Source: JAPLDB01 sp038230515
Lineage (GTDB): Bacteria; Bacteroidota; Bacteroidia; AKYH767-A; 2013-40CM-41-45
Assembly: GCA_038230515.1 (NCBI GenBank)
Contig: JBBRND010000021.1
Location: 24,119 to 88,118, forward strand
DNA: 64,000 nucleotides
Direction of reading: 5' to 3'
Below the pieces are notes generated by a model. It was not told the DNA's origin. It did not search any database and was given only the letters and a program-made list of their open reading frames with translations. Shown here one piece after another: positions 50,626-58,182 of this stretch. Numbering within the stretch: the stretch's first letter is position 1; every line of letters starts with the position of its first letter. The translations under genes were made by a program, and so were the position numbers.

Positions 50626-51210
50626 ATGAGCGATGTTCTCCGCAACTATCTTCTCGAAAAAAAAGTAACTCTTACTGAGGAAGAATTTCACAAGTGGACT
50701 TCTTTGTTTGTTCCGAAGCATCTAAAGAAAAATGAATTCCTGCTGCGCGAAGGCGATGTGGCAAGAGATACATACTTCACTGTGCATGGATGTTTGCGCA
50801 TGTACACCGTGGATAACAAAGGCAAGGAACACATCATGCAGTTCGCTCCGGAGAACTGGTGGCTTGGCGACATGGAAAGCAGCAGCAAACATACTCCGTC
50901 AGTTTATTTTATTGATGCGCTTGAAGAGAGTGATGTGCTTGCAATGGAAGTTAGTGATTGGGAAAAATCAATTAATGAAATTCCTGCGCTCGCGCTTTTG
51001 TTTCAGCGGCTCATGCAGAACCGACAGATGGCTACGCAAAAAAGAGTGATCTTCAGCATGAGTGCAAGTGCGGAAGAACGCTATCTCGATTTTATGAAAA
51101 CATATCCATCACTCGCGCAACGCATACCTCAACACATGATTGCAGCGTATCTCGGCATTACTCCTGAATCGCTGAGCAGAATACGCAAGCAGGTGGTAAG
51201 CAAGAAGTAA
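50626..51210 (+). CDS. Crp/Fnr-family transcriptional regulator
   Basis: 194 residues from ATG 50626. Cyclic-nucleotide-binding-like fold: NEFLLREGDVARDTYFTVHG, RMYTVDNKGKEHIMQFAPEN, with W residues at the core. The effector-domain residues of true Crp are not kept, so the ligand is unknown. A helix-turn-helix lies at the end: PQHMIAAYLGITPESLSRIRKQ. Such Crp-like regulators are frequent in Bacteroidota. The gene lies 33 bases before rluF. Confidence 0.88.
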   Translation: MSDVLRNYLLEKKVTLTEEEFHKWTSLFVPKHLKKNEFLLREGDVARDTYFTVHGCLRMYTVDNKGKEHIMQFAPENWWLGDMESSSKHTPSVYFIDALEESDVLAMEVSDWEKSINEIPALALLFQRLMQNRQMATQKRVIFSMSASAEERYLDFMKTYPSLAQRIPQHMIAAYLGITPESLSRIRKQVVSKK

Positions 51211-51243
51211 TCAGTGCTTCTGCATTTTTCAAATCAGTTACTC

Positions 51244-52212
51244 ATGACACACACTCATTCAACGCGGCTCAACAAGTACATCAGCGAAAGCGGAATTTGT
51301 TCCAGGCGCGAAGCGGACAGGTACATTCAATCGGGCAATGTGCTTATCAATGGAAAGAGAGCAAAAGTTACCGACCAGGTTTTTGCGGGTGATAGAGTGA
51401 TGGTGAATGGTCATGCCCTGGAACCTAAACAGGAAGAAGACAATATTTATATCGCCTTCAACAAACCTGTTGGAGTTACTACAACTACTGAGGCAACTAC
51501 AAAAAATAATATCGTGGATTATGTAAATCATAGTTCGCGTATTTTTCCTGTTGGGCGACTGGATAAGGATTCGCAGGGACTTATTTTCCTTACCAACAAT
51601 GGCGACATTGTAAACAGGATTCTCCGCGCAAGTAATAATCATAAGAAAGAATACCTGGTTACGGTAAATAAACCTGTGACGGAAGAATTTATTTTCGCGA
51701 TGGCAAACGGAGTTCCTGTTTTAGGAGCCACCACAAAAAAATGTGTGGTTACAAAAGAGAGTCCTTTTATTTTCAAGATAATATTGGTGCAGGGAATGAA
51801 CCGCCAGATAAGGAGGATGTGCGAATACCTCGGCTATGAGGTAACAAAACTGGAGCGCATACGCATCATGAATGTAAGTTTGAAAGGACTTCCTGTTGGC
51901 GACTGGCGTGAGTTAACGGAAGAAGAAGTTTCCGGCATTTTTAAACTTATAGAAAATTCTTCTTCAGAAAAGGACGGTGATAAACGCAACCAGAACTCCG
52001 GAAAAAGAGATTACCGGAAAGAGCACAAGCACAGAAAAGAAAACGTACCTGATTTTTTTGATCCTGAAAGAAAAAAATCCCGGAATAGATCTTCTGCCAA
52101 ACCCGCAGGCAATAAAAGCAGTTCCGGAAAAAATAAAGCGGGAAAGAAACATGCGTCATGGGAACAGAAAAATAAAACCGGCAGGCGGGGAGGCAGGTTT
52201 AATAAACACTGA
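51244..52212 (+). CDS. rluF: 23S rRNA pseudouridine synthase RluF with basic tail
   Basis: 322 residues from ATG 51244. Residues 1-60 form an S4 domain (RLNKYISESGICSRREADRY). The catalytic Asp is in FPVGRLDKDSQGLIFLTNNG, and VQGMNRQIRRMCEYLGYEV closes the core; the match to E. coli RluF, which modifies U2604, is strong throughout. After LFKLIENSSSE-like end of the core there are about 80 residues of Lys/Arg/Ser/Asn-rich tail, probably for RNA binding. Confidence 0.93.
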   Translation: MTHTHSTRLNKYISESGICSRREADRYIQSGNVLINGKRAKVTDQVFAGDRVMVNGHALEPKQEEDNIYIAFNKPVGVTTTTEATTKNNIVDYVNHSSRIFPVGRLDKDSQGLIFLTNNGDIVNRILRASNNHKKEYLVTVNKPVTEEFIFAMANGVPVLGATTKKCVVTKESPFIFKIILVQGMNRQIRRMCEYLGYEVTKLERIRIMNVSLKGLPVGDWRELTEEEVSGIFKLIENSSSEKDGDKRNQNSGKRDYRKEHKHRKENVPDFFDPERKKSRNRSSAKPAGNKSSSGKNKAGKKHASWEQKNKTGRRGGRFNKH

Positions 52213-52231
52213 GCCAGATTTTTTTGATTCG

Positions 52232-52687
52232 TTATTCAACCGCCTCAATCCTATATGTTATTCCGTTCATCTCAATAAGATCGCCCTTTTTGTGTCCAAG
52301 CATTTTTTGTCCCATTGGAGATTGCGTGGAAAACATCATCACCGGAATTTCTTCCACATTTACTTTTCCGATAGCTACACTCAAAAAGAAATAGCTGTTG
52401 TTTGCTTTTATGAGAGAGCCGTTTATTATTTTCAGTGAGGGCGTATTGATGTCAATCTTTTCAAGATCATTTTTTTGCTTTTTAAATTCTCTCAACTGAC
52501 TGCTTATTTTTTCCTGTTCAATCTGCATCATTGCCCGGGCTGTTTCATGCTTATCTCCCGCTGAACTTTTAGCATCACTTTCTGCTCCTTCTTTTAGATC
52601 ATCGAGAACCAATTGAAGGTTTTGAATTTTTGTATTCAATTGCTGCTGGCAGCACGAATATACTTTCTGCTTAAACGTTACATTCAC
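52232..52687 (-). CDS. GreA/GreB-family elongation-factor-like protein
   Basis: 151 residues. N-terminal coiled coil (about 1-80, with Asp/Glu at the tip: GAESDAKSSAGDKHETARAM) and C-terminal FKBP-like Gre domain with SPMGQKMLGHKKGDLIEMNG. Gre factors rescue backtracked RNA polymerase; the coiled-coil tip with acids is where GreA and GreB catalyse cleavage. The family member is divergent and may act differently. Databases sometimes mislabel it as an acyl-carrier synthase. It converges with rluF. Confidence 0.82.
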   Translation of the reverse strand: MNVTFKQKVYSCCQQQLNTKIQNLQLVLDDLKEGAESDAKSSAGDKHETARAMMQIEQEKISSQLREFKKQKNDLEKIDINTPSLKIINGSLIKANNSYFFLSVAIGKVNVEEIPVMMFSTQSPMGQKMLGHKKGDLIEMNGITYRIEAVE

Positions 52688-52829
52688 TTCGGTTAGGTTT
52701 ATGCTGCAAGGTGCGAAACATAATTTTCTTTTTCGTCAGCATTCGTTCTTACTGCCATTTCTTACCCTACATCAATGCTGTATCGCTCCGGTTGGCATAC
52801 ATTTGCATCCGTAATTCACGGATGGGATT

Positions 52830-53699
52830 ATGGACAGAAGAAAGTTTATTCAGGCAGCAGCAATGCTACCGATAGCAGCAAGTGCAATGCAACTCAACGA
52901 TCTTAAAAATATTACAGATTCATTCAGCAGCTCATCACGCATGCCGGTGTTCTTTGTGGGGCATGGCAGCCCGATGAATGCGATTGAAGATAATTCATAT
53001 ACCCGCAGTTGGGAAGCAATGGGAAAGAGCGTGGAAGAAAAGCCAAATGCAATTCTTGTGGTGAGTGCGCACTGGCTCACGAATGGCACATACGTAAGCA
53101 CGAATCCAACGCCTGAAACTATTTATGATTTCGGTGGATTTCCGGGTGAGTTATACAAACAAACTTATCCTGCTCCCGGCTCGCCCGAATATGCAAAGCA
53201 AGTAATGCAGTTGGTTCCCGAAGCAAAAGAAGATAAAGAGTGGGGGCTTGATCATGGTTCATGGAGTATTCTCAAACATCTTTATCCCGGTGCAAACATT
53301 CCTGTATTTCAGTTGAGCATTGATTACTATCAACCGATGCAGCATCACTTCGATCTTGCAGCACGGCTGAAAAAGCTTCGCGATAAAGGTGTGCTCATTA
53401 TCGGCAGCGGAAACATTGTTCACAATTTACAAATGCTCTTTGCTAAAACTGATGCTGCTCCTTATGACTGGACTGTTGAGTTTGATGAATGGGTAAAAAA
53501 TAAAATTGTCACCAAAGATTTTCAATCGCTTGTTGATTATGAAAAGCAGGGCAAAGCGGCAAAACTTTCAGTACCTACGACAGATCATTACGTGCCGATG
53601 ATTTATTCACTCGGACTGGCAGACAGCAGCGATGATATAAAATTTACAAATGAAGAAACGCTTGGCTCCATCAGTATGCGGGCTTTCAGAATCGGATAA
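52830..53699 (+). CDS. ygiD: LigB-type extradiol dioxygenase (YgiD-like), possible Tat signal
   Basis: 289 residues. DODA-type LigB fold with metal ligands visible: PVFFVGHGSPMNAIEDN, VVSAHWLTNGTYVST, WGLDHGSWSILKHLYPGA and TDHYVPMIYSLGL. YgiD cleaves catechol-type rings such as DOPA. The N-terminus, MDRRKFIQAAAMLPIAASA, has a twin-Arg and a hydrophobic run, so export by Tat (tatA is in the window) is possible. A TACATTTG box lies at 52798-52805, 25 bases before the ATG at 52830. The true substrate here is unknown. Confidence 0.88.
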   Translation: MDRRKFIQAAAMLPIAASAMQLNDLKNITDSFSSSSRMPVFFVGHGSPMNAIEDNSYTRSWEAMGKSVEEKPNAILVVSAHWLTNGTYVSTNPTPETIYDFGGFPGELYKQTYPAPGSPEYAKQVMQLVPEAKEDKEWGLDHGSWSILKHLYPGANIPVFQLSIDYYQPMQHHFDLAARLKKLRDKGVLIIGSGNIVHNLQMLFAKTDAAPYDWTVEFDEWVKNKIVTKDFQSLVDYEKQGKAAKLSVPTTDHYVPMIYSLGLADSSDDIKFTNEETLGSISMRAFRIG

Positions 53700-53753
53700 A
53701 AAAAATCAAACAGTTAAATCAAATAAATAATAAATTCTAAAAACAAAAAAGTT

Positions 53754-54299
53754 ATGACAACAGCAACAGCAACCACTACTAAGTGGAACATTGACAAAGG
53801 CCATTCTCAAATTGAGTTCAAGGCAAAGCACATGATGATTACTACCGTTTCCGGTTCAGTAAAAGAATTTGATGCAACCATCGAAACTGAAGAAGAAGAT
53901 TTCAGCACAGCTAAAATCCATTTCGAGGGAGATGTAAAATCAGTTACTACGGGCAACGAGCAACGTGACGGGCATTTGATGACGGATGATTTCTTCAACC
54001 CTTCCACGTTTCCGAAGATGACGTTCGACTCCACCGGCATGGTTAAAAAAGATGCAACGCATTTTACATTGAACGGATTGCTCACCATCCGCGACATTAC
54101 AAAACCAATTTCTCTTGATGTAGAGTTTGAAGGCAAAGCGGTGGACTCACGGGGAAACACAAAGTTCGGTTTTACTCTCAACGGAAAAATAAACCGTATG
54201 GAATTCGGATTGAAATGGAATGTAGTAACCGAAGCTGGCGGAATTCTTCTAAGCGATGAAGTAAAGATCAGCGCAAGCGTTCAGATCACCAAAGCGTAA
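53754..54299 (+). CDS. YceI-family lipocalin-like protein
   Basis: 181 residues, without the signal peptide many YceI proteins have. Family signature: WNIDKGHSQIEFKAKHMMI, GNEQRDGHLMTDDFFNPSTF, FTLNGLLTIRDITKPISLDV and RMEFGLKWN. The extended eight-stranded barrel binds polyisoprenoids. Stress or isoprenoid transport roles are known in general; here the missing signal suggests a cytoplasmic protein. It follows ygiD by 54 bases and ends before a hairpin at 54303. Confidence 0.92.
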   Translation: MTTATATTTKWNIDKGHSQIEFKAKHMMITTVSGSVKEFDATIETEEEDFSTAKIHFEGDVKSVTTGNEQRDGHLMTDDFFNPSTFPKMTFDSTGMVKKDATHFTLNGLLTIRDITKPISLDVEFEGKAVDSRGNTKFGFTLNGKINRMEFGLKWNVVTEAGGILLSDEVKISASVQITKA

Positions 54300-54302
54300 T
54301 TT

Positions 54303-54381
54303 TGTTGACTGGTTGATTGAGTTAATTGCTTAATTTAGGAAAGCACGCTGCTCACTTAATTAAGCAATTAACTTAATCAGC
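54303..54381. repeat. Dispersed hairpin repeat, convergent 3' ends
   Basis: GATTGAGTTAATTGCTTAAT at 54315-54334 (21-bp arm) pairs with 54358-54378 with one mismatch, around a 22-base loop. It separates the convergent yceI and 54388 genes, so it probably ends both transcripts. The left part (gttgactggttga ... ttaattgct) matches 58950-58987, and less well 57575-57664, showing a dispersed family. Confidence 0.7.
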
Positions 54382-54387
54382 TATTTT

Positions 54388-55308
54388 CTAAACATGTGTC
54401 ATCTGCACATTCACCACTACTCCTACTCCACCGGCTACGGAAGCGTTCACGGTTTTTGTAACGTAGCTGGCAAGTGTAAAATCAAGTGAGTAGGTATCGT
54501 CAGGCAATCCGCCAATTTCGTATTTACCGGCTGCATCGGTAGTTGTATCAATTCCGAGTGAAGTTATTTTCACCAATACTCCCTCAAGCGGATTGCCGTT
54601 TGCCTGATCGGTAACGGTGCCGGAAATGCTAAGCGCCTGAGGGTTTTCTTCCCCCGGTGGCAACAGGTAGCGTTGATACTTGCCATAGTTGTCAATAAAA
54701 ATGCGCTTGCCCGCAGTACAGATAAGCACCATCTTATCCCACACTTTATTATTAGCCGCATAGCGCGCCTGCGTTTGTACCGGAATGTTTTTCAAAAATG
54801 CATTCTGAGTATTGTTCGCATCATCAAGTGCTGTACACAGCGTATTTATCTCATCAATCTTTGGCTGTGCATACCCGTTTGCGATCAGATCAACTTTATA
54901 TTTAGTAGCAATGATGTGAAAGTTTTTCATGAACTCAATCATGAGCGGCTGCACAGTGCGCACACCGGCATAGTCATCGTATCCGAATTCGTCCCACACT
55001 TTCTGATTGTCAGGAAATGTTTTCTCGATAAAAAATTTTGCATCCTGAAATTTCTTGCGGCATTTTTCCATCTGCTTTTCTACCTCCACAGTAAGTTGCG
55101 CACCCTGGTCGTTCAGCGTTTCATCGCTTGGCAGGGCTTCTGCAACCCCAATTTGGGTTAGCATGTCAGCCGCAAACGGATCGGCAAAGTCGCCATCGAA
55201 AGTGATGAAGTCGGGTTTGTCTTCAATAAAGAAAATTCTTTTCAGCTTGGCATCTTCATACATGCTGGCATCGGAAATGGTGTAACCACGTTTAGATTGT
55301 TTTCCCAT
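54388..55308 (-). CDS. Orphan protein, helical front plus carboxypeptidase-regulatory-like end
   Basis: 306 residues, no signal peptide. Residues 1-210 are mostly helical with MSADM/E-rich parts (for example LTVEVEKQMEKCRKKFQDAK) and aromatic stretches like NNKVWDKMVLICTAGKRIFI. Residues about 220-306 are a carboxypeptidase-regulatory beta-sandwich: SGTVTDQANGNPLEGVLVKI, TTTDAAGKYEIGGLPDDTYS. Unusual in a protein with no export signal. Array E begins close to its start codon. Same layout as the orphans at 25997 and 39710. Confidence 0.65.
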   Translation of the reverse strand: MGKQSKRGYTISDASMYEDAKLKRIFFIEDKPDFITFDGDFADPFAADMLTQIGVAEALPSDETLNDQGAQLTVEVEKQMEKCRKKFQDAKFFIEKTFPDNQKVWDEFGYDDYAGVRTVQPLMIEFMKNFHIIATKYKVDLIANGYAQPKIDEINTLCTALDDANNTQNAFLKNIPVQTQARYAANNKVWDKMVLICTAGKRIFIDNYGKYQRYLLPPGEENPQALSISGTVTDQANGNPLEGVLVKITSLGIDTTTDAAGKYEIGGLPDDTYSLDFTLASYVTKTVNASVAGGVGVVVNVQMTHV

Positions 55309-55367
55309 AATGATAGTTGTTTTTAGATTGTTTGATAATAGATTGTTAGAAATAGTGAATTTTAATT

Positions 55368-55619
55368 GTCATTTACTCCATAGTTTCTGATTTTTATACC
55401 CAAGTTGTTCATAATTATGCTATCGTTATTCCTTATTAGATTTTAGTTGTATTCTATTGTACCTTATTTGTTCTTTATCATACCCTAATAAATCATTATT
55501 ACACTCTAGCAGATTATTACCACACGCTAGTAGATTATCATTACACCCCAGATATTTCTTATTACACTGTAGTAGTTCAACCATACACGTTAGCTGTTCG
55601 TCTTCATCAGTAATTATCT
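55368..55619. repeat. 21-bp periodic array E
   Basis: Twelve units start at 55368 and every 21 bases to 55599; weaker matches extend to about 55326 and 55640. The core A(C/T)AC at unit positions 8-11 and TAG at 14-16 are best kept in the middle units (55473-55577), most units end in T. The array fills the 485-base gap between the divergent genes 54388-55308 (minus) and 55794-56165 (plus). Confidence 0.85.
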
Positions 55620-55793
55620 GTAACTAGGTAATACCGGTTTGCAACTGTGTATGCGGAATACTTAGCCGGGCTTTGCAATTTTAAAGCGGGATAAAGGAAA
55701 TTAATTGCCGCCCACTTGTCAACACAAACGGTTTGTGTTTAATGAATAAAAGCAATGTAGTAAATCGTGCGCTGAAAACTAAAAACATCAGCG

Positions 55794-56165
55794 ATGAAGA
55801 AACTAACAAAGCGTCCGGTGATGAAAGTTCCTGCATACCTCACACCAAACGGAAAGCCGTTGTATCTTTTTAAACACAGCTTGATCGTTTCGCTGGTACT
55901 TGCGCACGGACTTACCAACGGAGAGAAGGCATTGATGGCAGACATCAAGTACAACACGTTTACACAATACATTTCTCAAATGCATAAACAGATCGGCACA
56001 AAGGATCACATGGATTTGTTTTCACTTCTGTACAACCTGCGCATTCTTATTGATGCAGGCGGGCATGGCGATTGGGACATCAACCCTTTAAACACTCAGT
56101 TTCTGATTCCCGAAGAAAAACGGCTGGAGGAATATTACAATTATCATTGCAGCCCGATAGAGTAG
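55794..56165 (+). CDS. Small orphan protein
   Basis: 123 residues, no signal peptide, start MKKLTKRPVMKVPAYLTPNG. Helical middle (HSLIVSLVLAHGLTNGEKAL, MHKQIGTKDHMDLFSLLYNL) and charged end EEKRLEEYYNYHCSP. It might be an adaptor or nucleic-acid-associated protein, but no motif is clear. It is divergent from the orphan at 54388, with array E between them, which suggests joint regulation. Confidence 0.6.
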   Translation: MKKLTKRPVMKVPAYLTPNGKPLYLFKHSLIVSLVLAHGLTNGEKALMADIKYNTFTQYISQMHKQIGTKDHMDLFSLLYNLRILIDAGGHGDWDINPLNTQFLIPEEKRLEEYYNYHCSPIE

Positions 56166-56244
56166 GAAATTTTAAACGCAGAGTGAGAAGAGGGAATGAC
56201 AAAATAGTTTTGTGTATCTTTCGGAGATTAAATTTTTCAGAGGG

Positions 56245-57570
56245 ATGAAAAAAATACTTGCGGCTGTTTTTCTTTTGTTTTTTGTTCTTAGGATTAGTAA
56301 GGCGCAAGTGATAGATTCCGTCATCATCAGTCATTGCCAATACGTAGAGGACTTTACAGATACTGTTTTTGCAATTAGCGTAGATTCATTCGATGTAAAT
56401 GGGTTGCTGATAAATTCTTATGGTTATGACACGAGCTGGAACCTCATGGGCAGAGTGCTGTACAATTATTCAGGCGCTGATTTATTACTTTCTGAAGCAC
56501 ATCAATTTTATGATACGTCCATGTGGAATACCGCGGAAGAAGTTACTAACCAATATGACTTGAATGATAGTTTGATTGAAACATACGATTACCGATACCA
56601 ATATTTGGGAAGCATTATCACGGATACAACCGGATATAGAAATTCTTATCTGCGGGATACAATAAATCACAGCATAACGTTTATAAGATTTAATTATGTT
56701 GATTCAACCAATGTATGGGATACAACCTTAGCGAGAATTTTTTATGTTGATTCATTAAATAGAACCGCAAAAGTGATTGAGGAATATGCCTCTTCAGGTT
56801 CTCTTGTCTATCATGACAGCATCGTGTATTATTATCTCGGCAATGATTCCATTGATTACTATCTAACGTATGGTAATCCTCCCGCTCGGTCACAGTACTT
56901 TTATAACCCGCAGAATTATTTGACATTGATTGTTGACACCTCTTACAATAACTTCTACATGGGGTGGTATGCATCATGGTTAAAACAATATTACCGCGAT
57001 ACAGCCAACAACCTTATCGCATTTTCATCTCATGAAATTATTGATACTCTCGGCAACATTGATCCCTGCGGAGATACTACTGCTTACTCGTACAACGGGT
57101 TCAATCAAGAAATCTCTCAATGGACAGAATACTGCGGTGGTGGAGGAAATAACAGCACTCACGCATTTGACCTCATTGGAATTTTAGATCATTACCATCG
57201 TTGCAGCTATGGCAGCATGGGAGACCAACATTGCACAGATTGTTCGTATGAATATTTCCATTCCCCTTTTACTACGGGCACACAATCACAAATCAAAACT
57301 CCTCCATCCGAACTCCTTCTCACCCCAAACCCCACCACCTCCCTCCTCACCCTGCGCGCAGGAGAAACAAAAATAGAAAGCGTAGCGGTGTATAATATGT
57401 TGGGAGAAGAGGTAATGAATGTTGCCAACATAGCCCACGGTTTTAACATAGCCCACGGTTTCAACCGTGGGGAATTGAGCATAGATATTTCGCAACTGCC
57501 CACTGGCATCTACATCGTGCAAGCAAGAGGAGGAGAAAAAGTATGGCGGGGAAAAGTGGTGAAGGAATGA
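56245..57570 (+). CDS. T9SS-sorted protein with repeated YD-like middle and palindrome insertion
   Basis: 441 residues from ATG 56245, signal peptide MKKILAAVFLLFFVLRISKAQ. The middle (about 30-350) is rich in Tyr, Asp, Ser and Thr with repeating pieces such as VDSLNRTAKVIEEYASSGSL and YYYLGNDSIDYYLTYGNP, like the repeated C-terminal parts of YD/RHS-related surface proteins. A type A sorting domain ends the chain (LLTPNPTTS, AVYNMLGEE, GIYIVQARGG), and it contains the in-frame insertion NIAHGFNIAHGFNRG, made by the palindromic repeat at 57429-57471. Confidence 0.82.
   Translation: MKKILAAVFLLFFVLRISKAQVIDSVIISHCQYVEDFTDTVFAISVDSFDVNGLLINSYGYDTSWNLMGRVLYNYSGADLLLSEAHQFYDTSMWNTAEEVTNQYDLNDSLIETYDYRYQYLGSIITDTTGYRNSYLRDTINHSITFIRFNYVDSTNVWDTTLARIFYVDSLNRTAKVIEEYASSGSLVYHDSIVYYYLGNDSIDYYLTYGNPPARSQYFYNPQNYLTLIVDTSYNNFYMGWYASWLKQYYRDTANNLIAFSSHEIIDTLGNIDPCGDTTAYSYNGFNQEISQWTEYCGGGGNNSTHAFDLIGILDHYHRCSYGSMGDQHCTDCSYEYFHSPFTTGTQSQIKTPPSELLLTPNPTTSLLTLRAGETKIESVAVYNMLGEEVMNVANIAHGFNIAHGFNRGELSIDISQLPTGIYIVQARGGEKVWRGKVVKE
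57429..57471. repeat. Palindromic repeat inserted in frame in the sorting domain
   Basis: Two copies of tagcccacggtt (57431 and 57449, 18 bases apart, keeping frame), the second followed by aaccgtggg to form a 9-bp stem (57452-57460 with 57463-57471). The core is that of the intergenic palindrome at 10202-10233. It adds about 14 residues to the sorting domain without breaking it. Confidence 0.75.
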
Positions 57571-57574
57571 GTTT

Positions 57575-57664
57575 AGTTTATTAAGTCAATTGGTTTATTA
57601 GTTGACTAAGTGAGCAACGGGAATTCCTTAATTGACCAATCAACTTAATTAAACCAATTAACTT
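57575..57664. repeat. Dispersed hairpin repeat, 3' of a T9SS gene
   Basis: Right after the stop at 57570. AAGTCAATTGGTTTATTAG on the left pairs imperfectly with CTTAATTAAACCAATTAAC on the right around a centre near 57618. The words ttaattaaaccaattaac are shared with 6681-6702. Probably a transcript end and member of the family seen at 54303 and 58950. Confidence 0.55.
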
Positions 57665-57672
57665 TTCCCCGG

Positions 57673-57680
57673 TATCTTTG
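57673..57680 (+). promoter_or_regulatory. Possible -7 element for the toxin-antitoxin pair
   Basis: TATCTTTG fits TAnnTTTG and lies 15 bases before the antitoxin ATG at 57696. No clear TTTG is seen at the -33 distance. Confidence 0.4.
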
Positions 57681-57695
57681 AAAAAATATTTTGAT

Positions 57696-57893
57696 ATGAA
57701 TACCTTCGTAATTACACCGCGCAACAAAAAAGAATATCAGTTTCTGTATGACCTCATGCACAAACTCAACCTCAACACTTCCGAACTTTCGAGCGAAGAA
57801 ATGGAAGATGCCGGGCTTTTGCTGTTGATGAAACAATCCGACCGCAGCAAGACCGTAAGCCGCGAGTCCATCATGAAAAAATTAAAATCCTGA
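57696..57893 (+). CDS. Antitoxin of RelE/ParE-type pair
   Basis: 65 residues from ATG 57696: TFVITPRNKKEYQFLYDLMHKLNLN and a charged C-terminal half (SRESIMKKLKS). Its size, position and the overlap of its TGA with the ATG of the next gene (TGATG) are as usual for antitoxins of RelE-type toxins. The toxin reading frame that follows is broken, so this antitoxin may be an orphan that remains after the toxin was lost. Confidence 0.78.
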   Translation: MNTFVITPRNKKEYQFLYDLMHKLNLNTSELSSEEMEDAGLLLLMKQSDRSKTVSRESIMKKLKS

Positions 57894-58158
57894 TGGAGGT
57901 TGAATTTCTTGAAATTTTTTCAAAAGACCTTGATGCCGTTCGTTCTGCCGATGTAAAAAAGAAAATTGCAAAAGTTATTGTTCAGGTCGAAGAAGCAGAG
58001 CGCATCTCTGCAATCAACAATTTGAAAAAAATGAAAGGTCACACGCACGCCTACCGTATCCGCATAGGCGACTACCGCGTTGGTCTATTTATTGAAGACA
58101 CCTCGTGCAATACGCCCGCTTCGCACATCGCAAAGAAATTTATCGTCAATTTCCATAG
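57893..58158 (+). pseudogene. RelE/ParE-family toxin with a one-base frameshift
   Basis: The first 71 codons read as a RelE/ParE toxin: VEFLEIFSKDLDAVRS, then KKMKGHTHAYRIRIGDYRVG. At 58103-58107 (tcgtg) the frame changes: in frame the sequence goes on to a meaningless tail ending at 58207, while from 58105 the other frame reads VQYARFAHRKEIYRQFP and stops at 58158, which is the usual C-terminus with its catalytic region (H-R-K, Y, FP). One base has been lost from tcggtg. The frameshifted product would lack the last strands and helix and is likely inactive; sequencing error is also possible. Confidence 0.8.
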
Positions 58159-58182
58159 CTTCGCCCTCTCAATCATTCCATC

